A stretch of DNA of 64,000 bases from Caballeronia sp. LZ062 (GCF_031450785.1 NZ_JARTWB010000001.1:62001-126000), one strand, 5' to 3'. Positions 26,555 to 36,536 are shown, counted from the first letter of the stretch. Notes: generated by a model not told the origin, from the sequence alone. A program made the numbers and translations.

Positions 26555-27594
26555 TGACACGACATTCTCCCAGCTTGCCCGCCATGCACGCCGCGCAAGA
26601 GAAACGCGACGGTTTCGCCGGATCCATTGCGAAGAGCCGCGAGTTGACGCTCTTTGTCGTGCTGCTCGTGCTCGTCGGCGCGACGGCGGCGGTGAAGCCC
26701 GACTTCCTCAACCTGCAGAATCTGCGCGACGTATTGCTGAACGTGTCGATCATCGGCTTGCTGACCGCAGGCATGACCATCGTGATGTTGATGCGGCACA
26801 TCGACTTGTCGGTGGCGTCGATTGTCGGCGTGAGCGCGTACACGGTCGGCAGTCTCTTCGTGATGTTTCCGCATATGCCGGTGGTCGTCGCGATCATCGC
26901 AGGAATGTCAATCGGACTCCTGATCGGTGCGTTGAATGGCGCGCTCGTCACGTTCGGCCGCGTTCCGTCGCTAGTCGCCACGCTTTCCACGCTTTACATC
27001 GTGCGCGGCGCGGATTACGCATGGGTCCACGGTGGACAGATCAATGCAACAAGTCTGCCGGATGCCTTCGCAAGAATCGCGACCGGCTCGTTGCTCGGCG
27101 TGCCGAATCTCGTTTTGATCGCGCTCGTGGTGCTCGTCGGGCTGTCCGTGTATCTGAAGCAGTATCGCGGCGGACGCGAGCATTACGCGATCGGCTCGAA
27201 TCCCGAGGCGGCGCGCCTTGCCGGCATTCGAGTGGACCGTCGCGTGATGATCGGCTTCTTGCTGTCGGGCGCCATTGCGGGGCTTGCCGGCGTGTTATGG
27301 CTTGCGCGCTTCGGCACCGTCGATGCGAGCACCGCGAAGGGCATCGAACTGCAAGTGGTGGCGGCGGCGGTTGTCGGCAGCGTCGCGATCACGGGCGGCG
27401 TCGGCACGGTGGCGGGCGCGACGCTCGGCGCACTGGTGCTCGGGGTCATCAACATCGCGCTTGTGGTGCTGCGTGTATCACCGTTCTGGCAGCAGGCGAT
27501 ACAAGGTGCGTTGATCGTCGCGGCGATCACGCTGGATACCTTGCTCGCGCGTTCCGTCGCGCGCCGCATGATGAGGAAACGCGATCATGGCTAA
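26551..27594 (+). CDS. rhaP: ABC transporter permease (CUT2 sugar family)
   Basis: The 347-aa inner-membrane protein has about 8-10 helices. The RbsC-type signature [17 protein letters not shown] and the cytoplasmic loop [15 protein letters not shown], which contacts the ATPase, are visible. ATGA-type overlap with the ATPase and an 8-bp overlap with the next permease point to a fixed heterodimer. The first residues offer two adjacent ATGs, so the start is uncertain by one codon. Confidence 0.87.
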   Translation: MMTRHSPSLPAMHAAQEKRDGFAGSIAKSRELTLFVVLLVLVGATAAVKPDFLNLQNLRDVLLNVSIIGLLTAGMTIVMLMRHIDLSVASIVGVSAYTVGSLFVMFPHMPVVVAIIAGMSIGLLIGALNGALVTFGRVPSLVATLSTLYIVRGADYAWVHGGQINATSLPDAFARIATGSLLGVPNLVLIALVVLVGLSVYLKQYRGGREHYAIGSNPEAARLAGIRVDRRVMIGFLLSGAIAGLAGVLWLARFGTVDASTAKGIELQVVAAAVVGSVAITGGVGTVAGATLGALVLGVINIALVVLRVSPFWQQAIQGALIVAAITLDTLLARSVARRMMRKRDHG

Positions 27595-28591
27595 ACCCGA
27601 TTCTGCTCTGTCCATTGCCAAACGCCGTCATTTGCAGTGGGAAGCGATGCTAGTGATCGTGCTTGCGGTCTCGCTCGTCGCGGGGCGCGTGCTTGCGCCC
27701 ATGTTCTTGTCGTCGGCGAATCTTTCCAACATGCTGGCCGATTTCACCGAAATCGCGCTGATTGCGTTACCGATGACGCTCGTCATCGTGGCGGCCGAAA
27801 TCGACTTGTCGGTCGCATCAGTGCTCGGGGCATCGAGTGCGTTGATGGGCGTGCTATGGCATTTGGGGTTGCCGATGCCGCTCGTCATCGCCATCGTGCT
27901 CGTCGCAGGCACGCTCGCGGGACTCTTGAACGGGCTCGTGATCGTGCGCTTCGGCTTGCCATCGCTCGCCGTGACAATCGGCACACTCGCGCTCTATCGC
28001 GGCCTCGCGTATGTGTTGCTCGGCGATCAGGCCATCGCGGATTTTCCCGCGTCGTACACGGCGTTCGGCATCAACACGGTCGGCGATACGTTCTTGCCGA
28101 TGCCGTTCCTGCTCGTGATCGCGGGGGCCATCGTCTTCACGATTCTTTTGCAGGCCACACCCTTCGGACGCAGCCTCTATGCCATCGGCGCCAACCCGAC
28201 AGCCGCGCAGTTTTCGGGCATCGATGTCGGCAAGACGAAGCTGAAGCTCTTCATGATGTCGGGCGCAATGTCGGCGCTCGCGGGCATCGTCTATACCTTG
28301 CGCTTTACGAGCGCGCGGGGCGACAACGGCGAAGGTTTCGAGTTGTCCGTCATCGCGGCGGTGCTATTCGGCGGCGTGAGCATCTTCGGCGGACGCGGCT
28401 CGATGATCGGCGTGCTGCTGTCGCTCGTCATCATCGGCGTATTGCGCAATGCCCTGACGCTCGCGGATGTGTCGAGCGAAACGCTGACCATCGTGACCGG
28501 CGCGTTGCTGCTCTCTTCGGTGCTGATACCGAATCTGGTTGCGCGCTGGCGGGCGGCGCGCGAGAAGCGCCTGATGGCGCTCGATCTTTAA
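27587..28591 (+). CDS. rhaQ: Second ABC transporter permease (CUT2 sugar family)
   Basis: The 334-aa membrane protein is a paralogue of the one upstream, with IDLSVASVLGASSALMG and the ATPase-contact loop YAIGANPTAAQFSGIDVGK. It probably forms the pore with its neighbour. Two distinct permease genes is the arrangement of the rhizobial rhamnose importer. Confidence 0.87.
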   Translation: MAKPDSALSIAKRRHLQWEAMLVIVLAVSLVAGRVLAPMFLSSANLSNMLADFTEIALIALPMTLVIVAAEIDLSVASVLGASSALMGVLWHLGLPMPLVIAIVLVAGTLAGLLNGLVIVRFGLPSLAVTIGTLALYRGLAYVLLGDQAIADFPASYTAFGINTVGDTFLPMPFLLVIAGAIVFTILLQATPFGRSLYAIGANPTAAQFSGIDVGKTKLKLFMMSGAMSALAGIVYTLRFTSARGDNGEGFELSVIAAVLFGGVSIFGGRGSMIGVLLSLVIIGVLRNALTLADVSSETLTIVTGALLLSSVLIPNLVARWRAAREKRLMALDL

Positions 28592-28671
28592 CGAACTGTT
28601 ATACCCCGCGTTGATAACCAGCGCAGACGCCTGTTTGATGGGCCGCGCACAATGACAGGAGACGTTTCGAC

Positions 28672-29685
28672 ATGAGAAAGCCCTATCGATTCGCACGCGG
28701 CCCGATGCTCGCAGCTGCCGTGCTTGCCGTCACGGTCGCATTGACTGCGAGCGCCGCGGAAGTGAAGAGCGGCCTGAAAATCGCGTTCGTGCCGAAGCAG
28801 ATCAACAACCCGTATGAGGTAATCGCCGACGATGGCGGCATGGCCGCGATCAAGGAGATGAAGGGCGACGGCAAGGTCGTAGGGCCGTCGGATGCGGGAG
28901 CGTCGTCGCAAGTCAGTTATATCAACACGCTCATTACTCAACGTCAGAACGCCATCGTGATCGCGGCCAACGATGCGAACGCTGTAGTGCCGTATCTGAA
29001 GAAAGCGATGTCGCAGGGCATCAAAGTCGTCACGTTCGATTCCGACACCGCGCCCGAAGGCCGGCAGATCTTCGTGAATCAGGCGGAGTCGGAGGCCATC
29101 GGGCGCGGGCAGATCCAACTGCTGTCGAAGCTGATCGGCGGTGAAGGCGAATTCGCGATTCTCTCCGCCACGCCGAACGCGACGAATCAGAACACGTGGA
29201 TCAAATGGATGCAGGAGGAGTTGAAGAAGCCCGAGTATTCGAAGATGAAGCTGGTCAAGATCGCCTACGGCAACGACGATGACCAAAAGTCGTTCGTCGA
29301 GACGCAAGGCTTGTTGCAGGCGTATCCGAACCTGAAGGGCATCGTCGCGCCGACATCGGTCGGCATTGCTGCGGCGGCGCGTTATATCTCCAGTTCGCCG
29401 GCCAAGGGTAAGGTCACTGTGACGGGCTTGGGCACGCCGAATCAGATGCGCGCGTTTATCAAGAACGGCACCGTGCAGGCGTTCCAGTTGTGGGATCCGG
29501 GTCAGTTGGGCTACCTCGCGGCATTCGCGGCGGCCAACCTTGCGTCCGGGACCATCACCGGCAAGGAAGGCGATTCGTTCGATGCCGGCAAGCTGGGCAA
29601 GCGCACAGTCGGCAAGAGCGGCGAAGTCATTCTTGGACCGCCGACGACCTTCGATGCCAGCAATATCGATCGCTTCAATTTCTAA
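28672..29685 (+). CDS. rhaS: Periplasmic sugar-binding protein, rhamnose type
   Basis: The 337-aa protein has a signal peptide (MRKPYRFARGPMLAAAVLAVTVALTASA, cut near residue 29) and a periplasmic-binding-protein type 1 fold: KIAFVPKQINNPYEV, ITQRQNAIVIAANDANA, VTFDSDTAPEGR. It would deliver the sugar to the importer. Being last in the operon is less common than being first, but an 80-bp gap and its own AGGAG site suggest separate, stronger expression. The name refers to the rhizobial binding protein, not the E. coli regulator. Confidence 0.87.
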   Translation: MRKPYRFARGPMLAAAVLAVTVALTASAAEVKSGLKIAFVPKQINNPYEVIADDGGMAAIKEMKGDGKVVGPSDAGASSQVSYINTLITQRQNAIVIAANDANAVVPYLKKAMSQGIKVVTFDSDTAPEGRQIFVNQAESEAIGRGQIQLLSKLIGGEGEFAILSATPNATNQNTWIKWMQEELKKPEYSKMKLVKIAYGNDDDQKSFVETQGLLQAYPNLKGIVAPTSVGIAAAARYISSSPAKGKVTVTGLGTPNQMRAFIKNGTVQAFQLWDPGQLGYLAAFAAANLASGTITGKEGDSFDAGKLGKRTVGKSGEVILGPPTTFDASNIDRFNF

Positions 29686-29744
29686 AGGCGAATGCGGCGG
29701 AGCAGCCGGACGCTCCGCCATTTTCACGTAGTAAGTGAACCTAA

Positions 29745-30149
29745 CTATCTGCGCGACTTCGAAAGCCGGTGTGACAGGCCGAGATTCGTCGCGATTTGCC
29801 AGACGTACACGCGCGAGAAGCGCACGCCGTAGCGCCGCTCGATCAACTCGCGCAGGCGCGCGTTGGTCCACGTATCGCTCTGAAAGCCGTGTTTGCGTGC
29901 CGAAGTCTGCAACGCGGCGGCGATCCAGTCGAGCGCCGGGCGGTCCAGCACGGACGTGCGCCCGCCGACGCCCATCTTCGCGAGCGCATCCAGCCCGCCT
30001 TCTGAAACGATGCTTTTGTAGCGACGCACCGTCTGAACCGACAGATGCAGTTCGTTCGCGACCGCCTCGACCGATGCGCCGTCGAGCAGCCTGCGCCCAG
30101 CGGTCATGCGCCGCACGACGCTCGGAAGGGTGGCGGGGCGGGACGGCAT
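29745..30149 (-). CDS. Stand-alone IS630-type helix-turn-helix protein
   Basis: The 134-aa protein matches the N-terminal DNA-binding half of IS630/Tc1-type transposases: RLLDGASVEAVANELHLSVQTVRRYKSIVSEGGLDAL, then a second winged helix with TNARLRELIERRYGVRFSRVYVWQI. The DDE catalytic half is absent, and neither terminal repeats nor a remaining catalytic frame are seen beside it. It could be a transposase fragment or a regulator derived from one. The intact frame and clean start favour retention. Confidence 0.75.
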   Translation of the reverse strand: MPSRPATLPSVVRRMTAGRRLLDGASVEAVANELHLSVQTVRRYKSIVSEGGLDALAKMGVGGRTSVLDRPALDWIAAALQTSARKHGFQSDTWTNARLRELIERRYGVRFSRVYVWQIATNLGLSHRLSKSRR

Positions 30150-30560
30150 CGGTCGGTCCGCGGCTCGGGCGCGCGGCTGTTCAGCCGCCTATCCCGGCGG
30201 CGCGAAAGCGTGTCAACCGGTGCGCCGAACTGCGCGATGCGTCGAGACTGGGCGCGGCGTCACGGCGTCCGTATGCGTTCATGCGTGGCTCCTTTTCGGG
30301 AGACTGCGGAACTCGATCGGGCGTGCTCAACGGTAAGGTGATGCGCGGCCTGCGAAGGAAGGCCGGCTGCTGTGAGGTACCAATAAACGTTTTACGGCGC
30401 GATGGGCACGCGTCGCCGCAAATTTTTCGCCTTGAATTATCGAAGCAAATTGCCTATGCGCGGTGCGGCGCAGTTCACCCCGTAGGTGCGGAGGACGACG
30501 CCGAAAGACGGCTCCGGCCGATCACGCCTCCGAGCGCACTCGAAAGGCAATGCGCGAGCC
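30150..30560. other. Intergenic, no gene seen
   Basis: Between two minus-strand genes. The right half (about 30370-30460) is AT-richer and could hold the promoter of the HTH gene. No convincing open frame or repeat was found. Confidence 0.5.
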
Positions 30561-30896
30561 TCAGACACGATAAAACTCGATATCCTGGCCGGCGTGTACC
30601 GCGCGCTTCAACCATTCGGGCATGTCGCCGACGCCGTCCCACGTGTCGCCGCTCGCGTTGCGGAAAACCGGACCGGCTCCGTTCGACGCGGGCACCGACG
30701 GCAATTGCGGCATTGCCCGATGCGTTTTATGCGCGCCATTTGCCGCGTTCCCGTTGGTTTTCGTGAACGTGGGCGGTGGCGGTGGCGCGGCCTGCGCTTC
30801 GGCTAGTGCTTCGGCCAGGGCGGTCTCGGTAATGCCGAATTCGGCCATTCGGCTGCGCAAGTACGCAATGATGCTATCTCGCTTTCTTTCGTCCAC
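30561..30896 (-). CDS. H-NS-like nucleoid-associated protein with proline-rich linker
   Basis: The 111-aa protein ends in a typical H-NS C-terminal DNA-binding motif: VFRNASGDTWDGVGDMPEWLKRA, then AGQDIEFYRV. The N-terminal part (about 1-35) is a short helix in place of the long coiled-coil dimerisation region. Between them is a linker with five consecutive prolines. This resembles the short H-NS paralogues of Burkholderia that silence AT-rich acquired DNA. AT-rich sequence lies just upstream. Confidence 0.75.
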   Translation of the reverse strand: MDERKRDSIIAYLRSRMAEFGITETALAEALAEAQAAPPPPPTFTKTNGNAANGAHKTHRAMPQLPSVPASNGAGPVFRNASGDTWDGVGDMPEWLKRAVHAGQDIEFYRV

Positions 30897-31265
30897 GGCT
30901 TTCCTGATTCAGCTTTTTGATTTGCAGAAGACGAACCCATGCCCCGCGCGGACCGGGGCGGTTCGATGACATTAATAGGTGTATTACCAAGCGTGGCGCA
31001 GTGTGTGCCGCTCGTCAATTGGTGAATTTACCGCGAGGCTGTATTAATCCGCCAGACTCATTGACGCGTTCGCCGATTAGAGTCTCTTTAGCCCATTCAT
31101 TCGTTCGAGGATCACCGCGACGGACGCACGACAACAGTGCGCGCGGGAAGTCACGCGAAAACCACGATACGCAGAGGGGCAAGCCGCGCCGCCGCCGATT
31201 AGACGACAGCCGAAATGCTCGCTCCGCTTCTATTGTATGCTGCTCTTAGCCACTAATAGAAAGTT
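30897..31265. other. Low-GC intergenic region
   Basis: This 369-bp stretch is AT-rich for this genome, especially 30960-31110. It would hold the promoter of the H-NS-like gene. No convincing gene, repeat or attachment site is seen. Confidence 0.5.
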
Positions 31266-31517
31266 TTAACGCGAATGTTGTTCTCCCGGTAATTCCGCAC
31301 CGTGCGCCCGAATCGCGGCAATCAGTTCTGCCGGCGTTATTTCATAGCGGACTTCTCGGTGAATGCCGGGTTTACGTTCATCGATCTCGATCAGCAGCAC
31401 GGCTTTGCCGTCAGCGGCAGGTTCGAGCTTCAACGAGCGCACTTCCTGACCCGTGGCGTCGTCATATTCGGTCAGGAGCGTCATGGCCCCGCTGGCTGCG
31501 CTTTTCGGCATCGACAT
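31266..31517 (-). CDS. Small protein of unknown function, 83 aa
   Basis: No family is recognised. The sequence has alternating strands (LLTEYDDATGQEVRSLKLEP, AVLLIEIDERKPG, REVRYEITPAELIAAI) and a polar tail, which looks like a small alpha/beta domain. GGGAGGAAGA lies directly upstream; its spacing fits the second ATG (31511, MPKSAAS) better than the first (31517). Confidence 0.65.
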   Translation of the reverse strand: MSMPKSAASGAMTLLTEYDDATGQEVRSLKLEPAADGKAVLLIEIDERKPGIHREVRYEITPAELIAAIRAHGAELPGEQHSR

Positions 31518-31734
31518 TCTTCCTCCCGTCTTGCGACGTATTTGTTGTTGTTCCGCTGCATCGCCCGGCCGCGCGCAGCTCAGTGCTTACGCGTTCGAAG
31601 GACTAAACAGGGCGGATACGGCGGACGCGAAGCCCGACGCCCGCGCGCCGGCACTCCGGTATCTCATTATTGCCTGTCAAAAGCGCGGGCGTCTAGCGCC
31701 CGGCTTTTCCGGCTGTTCGCGCCTCAGGCCGTCG

Positions 31735-32730
31735 TCAGGCCGTCGCGCCGATGGCGTCGCGGGCTTGCGCCGTGAGTTCGAACGAACGCAGGCGCGCGGC
31801 GTGGTCGAAAATTTGCGCGGTGACGATCAATTCGTCGGCCCGCGTCTGATCCATCACCGAGCGCAGGCCCGCCTCGACGTCCGCTCGGTCGCCGACGACC
31901 GAGCACGACAGCGAGTGCTCCACGCCCGCGCGCTCGCCCGGCGTCCACGCGATCGATTCGACGGGCGGCGGCAGTTGTCCCGGCGTGCCACGTCGAAGAT
32001 TGATGAACTGCTGTTGCAGCGATGTGAAAAGGAAGCGGGCTTCGTCGGCGGTGTCGGCGGCGAAGACGTTGACGCCGACCATCGCGTAAGGTTTGTCCAG
32101 CGTGGCGGACGGCCGGAATTGCGAGCGATACACGTGCAGCGCGGTCATCAGATAATCCGGCGCGAAATGGGACGCGAACGCGAACGGCAGCCCGAGCGCC
32201 GCCGCAAGCTGCGCCGAGAACAGCGACGAGCCGAGCAGCCAGATAGGCACATTCAGTCCCGCGCCGGGCACCGCGCGCACGCGCTGGCCTTCCACCGGAT
32301 CGGCGAAATAACGCTGCAGCTCCACGACGTCGTCGGGGAACGAATCGGCGCTGCCTTGCAGGTCGCGACGCAGGGCGCGAGCGGTCGTCTGGTCGGTGCC
32401 GGGCGCGCGTCCGAGTCCGAGGTCGATGCGGCCCGGAAACAGCGAGGCGAGCGTGCCGAACTGCTCGGCGATCACGAGCGGCGCGTGATTCGGCAGCATG
32501 ATGCCGCCCGAGCCGACGCGAATGGTCTTCGTGCCGCCCGCGATATGCGCGATCACCACCGACGTCGCCGCACTGGCGATGCCCGTCATGTTGTGATGTT
32601 CCGCGAGCCAGTAACGCCGGTAGCCCCAGCGTTCAGCGTGCTGGGCGAGGTCGAGCGAATGGGCGAAGGCGTCGGCGGCGGTCGAGCCGAGCGGAATGGG
32701 CGAGAGGTCCAGCAGCGAGAAGGGGATCAT
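31735..32730 (-). CDS. LLM-class flavin-dependent oxidoreductase (luciferase-like)
   Basis: The 331-aa protein is a bacterial-luciferase-like TIM barrel of the YhbW type: [66 protein letters not shown]. It uses reduced FMN or F420-like cofactor; in this genus FMN is expected. ATG 32730 is taken; the frame can start six codons earlier only with TTG. Substrate unknown. Confidence 0.88.
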   Translation of the reverse strand: MIPFSLLDLSPIPLGSTAADAFAHSLDLAQHAERWGYRRYWLAEHHNMTGIASAATSVVIAHIAGGTKTIRVGSGGIMLPNHAPLVIAEQFGTLASLFPGRIDLGLGRAPGTDQTTARALRRDLQGSADSFPDDVVELQRYFADPVEGQRVRAVPGAGLNVPIWLLGSSLFSAQLAAALGLPFAFASHFAPDYLMTALHVYRSQFRPSATLDKPYAMVGVNVFAADTADEARFLFTSLQQQFINLRRGTPGQLPPPVESIAWTPGERAGVEHSLSCSVVGDRADVEAGLRSVMDQTRADELIVTAQIFDHAARLRSFELTAQARDAIGATA

Positions 32731-32952
32731 TGCGAAATTGGCCTGCAAGAGTGTCGCGGCGTGGCGTGCGGATGCGCGCAGCGGCCACGCGTCGGAGATT
32801 CGATTGTGCCGAAAGTCCGCGAAGTCTGCCGAAGCGGGCGCGGGCGGTTCTGGCCCGGCTTGCGCGTGCCGATTGTCGCGGGCGCGGCAACGACCGCCCG
32901 ATCCGCTGCGCGCGGTGTGGCCGTTTCAGATGCCTGCGGTGCGCGTCTGCCG

Positions 32953-33768
32953 CTACGCCAGCACCGGATATCCGCGTTGCGCCGCTTCGCGTTCATAGCG
33001 AAGAATCGGCGCGTAGTCTGCCTGCGTGAAGCGCACGAAGCCTTTGAGCTTCAGCCGGCTGGCGAGCGGCCGATCATGCGCGATGGCATCGCACAGCGCG
33101 GCGGCGAGCGCATCGACCATATCGCGCGGCACGCGTTTCGATGCGATAAACGGCAGGGCTGCCGCGCTCGCCGTCACGCCGAGTTCGCGCACGCCGGCCA
33201 CGAGTTCAGGACGATGCTCGCGCACGAAGGCCAGCGTCACGCAGTCGATGGCGGCAATATCCGCGCTCTTCTCGACGGCGATGGCTCGCAGGGACGCGAG
33301 ATGCCCGCCGCTTTTCGTTATCGAGCCGAAAAACCGCCCGCCGTTCGCGAACGGCGCGACTGCATGGCGAAAAAGGTTCATGCCGCTGTTCGAATCGTCG
33401 TCGTTGTAGACGGCGCGCAGGCCGCGGCACGCCTCAAGCGACGGCGCATCCACATGGGCGGCCACGACGAGCACACTGCGATAGCCGCCGTTCTCGCAGC
33501 CGGGAACATCGAAATGCGGCGTGGCGACGAGTTGCACCTGATCATCGAGCGCATGCAGCAGCGGATAGCCGCATGTCTGCGAGAGCAGCAGATCCTCGCG
33601 CAGCCAGAACGCGGTCAGGTCCGACACGTGATCCGCGATGGCGAGCGTGTCGCCGCGCGCGTCGAGGCGCCCGGCGAGGCGGGTATGCACGGCGTCGAGC
33701 AACGCGCGCCAGTCGGCGGCGAGCGCGGGCGTCACGTTGTACATCGGCAGGGCGGCGGTCCAGTGCAT
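32953..33768 (-). CDS. PhnD/SsuA-like binding-domain protein without a signal peptide
   Basis: The 271-aa protein has the type-2 periplasmic-binding fold seen in PhnD-like phosphonate/phosphite binding proteins: CRGLRAVYNDDDSNSGMNLFR, ITKSGGHLASLRAIAVEKSADIAAIDCVT. It begins MHWTAALPMYNVT and has no export signal, and no ABC transporter gene lies nearby. It may act as a cytosolic binding or sensory protein. The LLM oxidoreductase is next on the same strand, 222 bp downstream. Confidence 0.75.
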   Translation of the reverse strand: MHWTAALPMYNVTPALAADWRALLDAVHTRLAGRLDARGDTLAIADHVSDLTAFWLREDLLLSQTCGYPLLHALDDQVQLVATPHFDVPGCENGGYRSVLVVAAHVDAPSLEACRGLRAVYNDDDSNSGMNLFRHAVAPFANGGRFFGSITKSGGHLASLRAIAVEKSADIAAIDCVTLAFVREHRPELVAGVRELGVTASAAALPFIASKRVPRDMVDALAAALCDAIAHDRPLASRLKLKGFVRFTQADYAPILRYEREAAQRGYPVLA

Positions 33769-34215
33769 CGTCGGCGGGTGGCTTCGAATATTGCATCGTA
33801 ACGGCGTTTCGCTGCGATGCGTTCAGGACGCCCGGTCGAAAGCCATTCAGCAGATGGCGTTTTCTGCAGGCCGGCAAAGGAATCGCCCGCGACGCCAGTT
33901 CCAGTTCGCACGTTCTGCCGCTAGTCGCGTCATCAGTGGTATCGCTCGAACCGGGTCGTCCGCAGTGGCACGCATGGAAGCAGGACAAGGCCCGTGAGGC
34001 CGTCGCGAGCAGTCCGTAAGCGGAGCGTTCCGACCTTGGGCCGGCGATCAGGCGGTCGCTTTGTCCGACATCGGCGGCAATAAGGATGCGAAGCCGGCCC
34101 GGAAGCGATCAGCGACGCTTGGCCCGCGATGCGCAGTCACAGCGTTCAGCGGCCGACGCCCGCGCTCGCGAACGATGCCGCGCCGCTGCCGGATGTGCGA
34201 ACGTGCGCCGCATCG
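33769..34215. other. Intergenic, no gene seen
   Basis: The 447-bp gap between the binding-domain protein and the desaturase has open frames on both strands, but all look like GC-rich noise. It contains the promoter of the binding-domain gene on its left side. Confidence 0.5.
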
Positions 34216-35226
34216 TCACACACTCCCGGAAGCCGCCTCCGCCCGCTCGACACGGGCGAACGTCCGTTCCCCCGCATCCTCGCCCGAGGCCGCGAACGGA
34301 TGCACCGGCGCGGCTGCCTGCGCGAGCGCATATCGCCGCAACCACTCGCCGTATCCCCGCACGACGAAACCGCCGTTGCTCGCGCGATACGCGTCGCGCC
34401 GCTCGCTGTAGATCGCGCCGAGCGCGAACCACGGCACGCCCGGCAGATCGTGGTGCACCGCATGGTAGTTGTTGTTCAGAAACAGCAGCCGCCACGGCCA
34501 TGAAGCCTCGTTGAGAACCGTGCGCTCGCGCTCGGCACCGACCGCGCGATGCTCCTGAAACGAGCGCACCGACGAAAGCGCCAGCGCCGCATAGCCCACG
34601 CCAAGGAACGCGCGCCACGGCACGCCGCATCGCGCGTCGAGCCACCACGCGAGAACCGCCAGCGCCGCAAGGTGCGCCATCCAGCTGGCGACGATCCGCC
34701 ATTCGCGATGGAGAACCGCCTGCGCGGCTTCCCGCCACGACGCGGCAATGGCGAACCACGGCCCGATCAGCAGACGGCCCACGAACGTGTTGCGCGCGGC
34801 GACTGCGGCGCGCAGCACGACGCCCGCGTTCGCCCACTGCGCGGGCGTTACGTAGTAGCTCTCGGGATCGCTGCCCGGGACGGTCAGATGCGCATCGTCG
34901 TGATGACGCAGATGCGACGCGCGATAGACCGCATACGGGAACCACACCGCGAGCGGCGCCAGCCCGAACATCATGTTGACGAGAGGCCAGCGCGTCGGAT
35001 GCCCGTGCAACAGCTCGTGCTGAAGCGACATGTACCAGCACGACAGCACCGCGAGCAGCCCGAGCGCGAGCGGCAATCCGAGCGTGCGCGCGTTGATGGC
35101 GACGGCGAACCAGCCGCCATGCACCGTGACGATCACGAGCCATGTCGGCCATTCGCTGCGCCAGCGCCACGACGCGCGTCGATCCTGGATTGCATCGCGT
35201 TGGACGTCGTCGAGATAGCGTGGCAT
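34216..35226 (-). CDS. Membrane fatty-acid desaturase family protein
   Basis: The 336-aa protein has the three histidine boxes of di-iron desaturases: HELLHGH after the first helices, HLRHHDDAH in a loop, and NNNYHAVHHDLPG near the C-terminus. Four or more hydrophobic segments are present. It introduces a double bond, or hydroxylates, in a lipid chain or related substrate. ATG 35226 (MPRYLDDVQ) is chosen; an in-frame ATG at 35253 would add nine residues. It is divergent from the nickel/cobalt transporter. Confidence 0.85.
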   Translation of the reverse strand: MPRYLDDVQRDAIQDRRASWRWRSEWPTWLVIVTVHGGWFAVAINARTLGLPLALGLLAVLSCWYMSLQHELLHGHPTRWPLVNMMFGLAPLAVWFPYAVYRASHLRHHDDAHLTVPGSDPESYYVTPAQWANAGVVLRAAVAARNTFVGRLLIGPWFAIAASWREAAQAVLHREWRIVASWMAHLAALAVLAWWLDARCGVPWRAFLGVGYAALALSSVRSFQEHRAVGAERERTVLNEASWPWRLLFLNNNYHAVHHDLPGVPWFALGAIYSERRDAYRASNGGFVVRGYGEWLRRYALAQAAAPVHPFAASGEDAGERTFARVERAEAASGSV

Positions 35227-35456
35227 GGCGGGCTCTGAATGGCGAACGGCCATGTTAGCCGTCTGCCCGCGCGACCCCAACGAACGAATTCGCCTATGTT
35301 TTGCACGCAAAGCGAATAGGTGCGCACTTTGGTCAAATAGATAGACATCCGAAATAATCGCCCGGATTGGCAACGGAGCGACGCGAATATTGGCCGCAGG
35401 ACGAAGCAGGGTATTCTCTGACGCTGTCTCCGGCTCTTCGCCCGCCTCGCGCACAT

Positions 35457-36536
35457 ATGACCCGACCCACCGATTCCGGCACCGCGTCGATCTCTCAGGC
35501 CACGCGGCGGCTGCCCGCCCGCTCCGCGCGTCTTTTCGCCGGACTCATCGCGTTCAACGTGCTCGCGTGGCTTTGGGCGCTCATCGCGTTTCGTCACTAT
35601 CCGCTGCTCATGGGGACGTCGCTGCTCGCCTATTCGCTCGGACTTCGCCATGCTGTCGATGCCGACCACATCGCCGCCATCGATAACGTCACGCGCAAGC
35701 TGATGCAGCAGGGCAAGCGACCGCTCTCCGTCGGCATCTATTTCTCGCTGGGACACTCGACGGTCGTGATGCTCGCGACGGCGCTCATTGCCGCGACTGC
35801 GCTTGCCGTACAGGCGCGCTTCGCGGCGTTTCGCGAGATCGGCGGGTTGATCGGCACGTCGTTTTCGGCATTTTTCCTGTTCGCCATCGCCGCGATGAAC
35901 CTCATCGTGCTGCGCGGCGTGTGGGGCGCGTTCCGCCGTGCGCGGCGCGGCGAAACGTTGCGCGAGGACGATACCGGCCTGCTCGTCGGCGGCGGGCTGC
36001 TCGCGCGCATTGCGCGGCCGCTGTTCGCGCTCATCGGCAAAAGCTGGCACATGTACCCGCTGGGCTTCCTGTTCGGCCTCGGCTTCGATACGGCGACCGA
36101 GATCGGGCTGATGGGCATCGCGGCGTCCGAAGCGGCACGCGGCATGCCGGTCTGGTCCATTCTCGTGTTTCCCGTGCTGTTCGCGGCCGGCATGTCCCTG
36201 ATCGACACCGCCGACAGCCTGTTGATGGTCGGCGCCTACGGCTGGGCGTTCATGAAACCGGTCCGCAAGCTGTACTACAACCTGACGGTGACGCTGGCGT
36301 CGGTGGTCATAGCGGTGTTCGTCGGCAGCGTGGAGTTGCTGGGTCTTCTCGCGGACCGCCTGCAACTCAAGGGCGGGCTCTGGAACCTGGCCGCGTGGCT
36401 GTCGGACCATTTCGGCGCACTCGGGTATGCGGTCATCGGACTCTTCGCCGCGTGCTGGGTCGCATCGGCGCTTCTCTACAAGTGGCGCGGCTACGACGCA
36501 GCCGACGATGCGCTGGACTCCGGCATCGCACGCTAG
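35457..36536 (+). CDS. NiCoT-family nickel/cobalt transporter
   Basis: The 359-aa permease has about eight helices and the diagnostic signature LRHAVDADHIAAIDNVTRKLM, plus LGHSTVVML, LFGLGFDTATEIGLMG and FAAGMSLIDTADSLLM. These are the metal-handling motifs of HoxN/NixA. ATG 35457 is 30 codons inside the longest frame, whose first codon is TTG and whose extra residues are not protein-like. No urease, hydrogenase or cobalamin gene is near, so nickel versus cobalt is open. Confidence 0.9.
   Translation: MTRPTDSGTASISQATRRLPARSARLFAGLIAFNVLAWLWALIAFRHYPLLMGTSLLAYSLGLRHAVDADHIAAIDNVTRKLMQQGKRPLSVGIYFSLGHSTVVMLATALIAATALAVQARFAAFREIGGLIGTSFSAFFLFAIAAMNLIVLRGVWGAFRRARRGETLREDDTGLLVGGGLLARIARPLFALIGKSWHMYPLGFLFGLGFDTATEIGLMGIAASEAARGMPVWSILVFPVLFAAGMSLIDTADSLLMVGAYGWAFMKPVRKLYYNLTVTLASVVIAVFVGSVELLGLLADRLQLKGGLWNLAAWLSDHFGALGYAVIGLFAACWVASALLYKWRGYDAADDALDSGIAR

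Noticed and set aside
35367..35456. Earlier TTG start of the nickel/cobalt transporter
   Set aside because: The added 30 residues are not protein-like for this family and TTG is a weak start; ATG 35457 gives normal length.
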